Below, piece by piece: positions 63,469 through 64,000 of a stretch of 64,000 bases of DNA. Where the stretch lies: positions 1 to 64,000 of the forward strand of contig CAVRJB010000005.1 of assembly GCA_963721385.1 (NCBI GenBank), in the 5' to 3' direction. The stretch comes from DAOMFB01 sp963721385 (lineage in GTDB: Bacteria > Acidobacteriota > Thermoanaerobaculia > UBA5066). How positions within the stretch are numbered: position 1 is the stretch's first letter; the number at the start of each line of letters is the position of its first letter. A program made the translations under genes and the position numbers. The notes below the pieces were generated by a model. That model was given only the letters and a program-made list of their open reading frames with translations. It made no database searches and had not been told where the DNA came from.

Positions 63469-64000
63469 GTGTCGGGCCAGCCGGGCGGCACGCCCGCGGC
63501 CAAGCCCGTCTCCTGGTCCCACCGGATCTCGCAGGCGGACCGCTCCGGTCTCGTCGCCCTCGTCACCGAAAACCTCCCCCGGTTCGGCGAGCGGGAGGTC
63601 CTGCAGATCCTGAGGCACCCACACATCTCCGAGCCGGTACTCACGGAAATCCTCCAGGCAAAGGCCTTCATCGGCCTTCGGTCGGTCCGGCGGGCGCTGG
63701 CGCTACACCCTGCGACCCCTCGGCCGGACGCGCTCAGATGCCTCGACGACCTGACCTGGAGAGACCTCGTCCTCGTCTCCCGCGAGACACGGACGCCTCC
63801 TCCCGTCCGGCAGGCGGCGAACCGGAAGATCCTCGACGCCCTTCGGCGGCTTTCGAAGGGAGAAAAGGTCGCGCTGGCCCGGCTGGCCGACCGCGACCTC
63901 TTCCTGCCGCTCCTGGAGGAGAACGACCGGGGAGTCCTCGAGGCTCTCCTTCGAAACTCCCGGCTGACCTCCGACGACCTGGTCCGGTGGATCACGGTGG
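63469..64000 (+). CDS. hypothetical protein with repeat-like helical units, partial
   Basis: From GTG 63469, four bases after trpA and preceded by GCGAGG, the frame stays open to the right edge (177 codons). Repeating helical pieces such as EVLQILRHPHISEPVLTEIL, RALALHPATPRPDALRCL and VLEALLRNSRLTSDDLVRWI resemble a HEAT/solenoid-like family of unknown function. It may be the last gene of the operon. Confidence 0.6.
   Translation, partial: MSGQPGGTPAAKPVSWSHRISQADRSGLVALVTENLPRFGEREVLQILRHPHISEPVLTEILQAKAFIGLRSVRRALALHPATPRPDALRCLDDLTWRDLVLVSRETRTPPPVRQAANRKILDALRRLSKGEKVALARLADRDLFLPLLEENDRGVLEALLRNSRLTSDDLVRWITV

Overview
The window joins two compositionally different pieces. Bases 1 to about 3,300 are AT-richer and carry minus-strand genes for two WaaP/Kdo-kinase-like proteins, a ChbG/YdjC-type deacetylase and a MenA/UbiA prenyltransferase, all badly frameshifted. 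From about 12.6 kb to the right edge the DNA is very GC-rich and densely coding. Gene content there (EtfBA with a membrane EtfAB:menaquinone oxidoreductase, 2-oxoacid:ferredoxin oxidoreductase, ImuA/ImuB, fused aroDE, hisZG, hisFIE and trpCF) suggests a high-GC environmental bacterium, perhaps Acidobacteriota. That placement is inference, and the left end may belong to a different organism (horizontal transfer or chimeric assembly).

Between them (3.8 to 12.6 kb) lies a chromosomal-type integron. An IntI integrase (11655-12620, minus) is followed on the same strand by a small conserved ORF whose stop codon abuts the attI-like core (11172-11178). An array then runs leftwards on the minus strand, so the integrase points at its own cassettes (a 'reverse' integron). 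The cassettes are separated by about 61-bp attC sites. They encode small hypothetical proteins, a DUF4375/DMP19-like protein and several segments without a convincing ORF. One attC is split by a complete IS110/IS1111-type element and one by an IS3 element. A 686-bp copy of the IS110 right end marks the boundary with a cassette (cupin) carrying another attC type in the opposite orientation. A VapBC pair lies just upstream of intI.

The middle part (13.4 to 46 kb) is mostly core metabolism and envelope: ImuBA, EtfBA and its quinone oxidoreductase, KorAB, FolE, pyruvate kinase, a PolX-like protein with degenerate polymerase motifs, PHP phosphoesterase, AcpS, Def, response regulators, and several secreted proteins including a very large subtilase.

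The right end (47.8 to 63.5 kb) is one tightly overlapping operon, aroDE-hisZG-hisD-hisC-hisB-hisH-hisA-hisFIE-trpE-trpG-trpD-trpCF-trpB-trpA. It is preceded by a promoter, a 13-codon leader peptide containing His-Trp-His-Ala-His-His, and mutually exclusive RNA hairpins ending in a terminator whose 3' arm also holds the Shine-Dalgarno of aroDE. This looks like a joint histidine/tryptophan attenuator over a joint shikimate-histidine-tryptophan superoperon.

The two main candidate discoveries are this His/Trp attenuator and the IS110 element, whose 3' non-coding region contains guide-like segments matching both sides of its attC target. A caution runs through the window: many conserved genes carry single-base frameshifts (etfB, etfA, hisA, trpE, trpB, trpA, the subtilase), which look more like assembly indels than biology.
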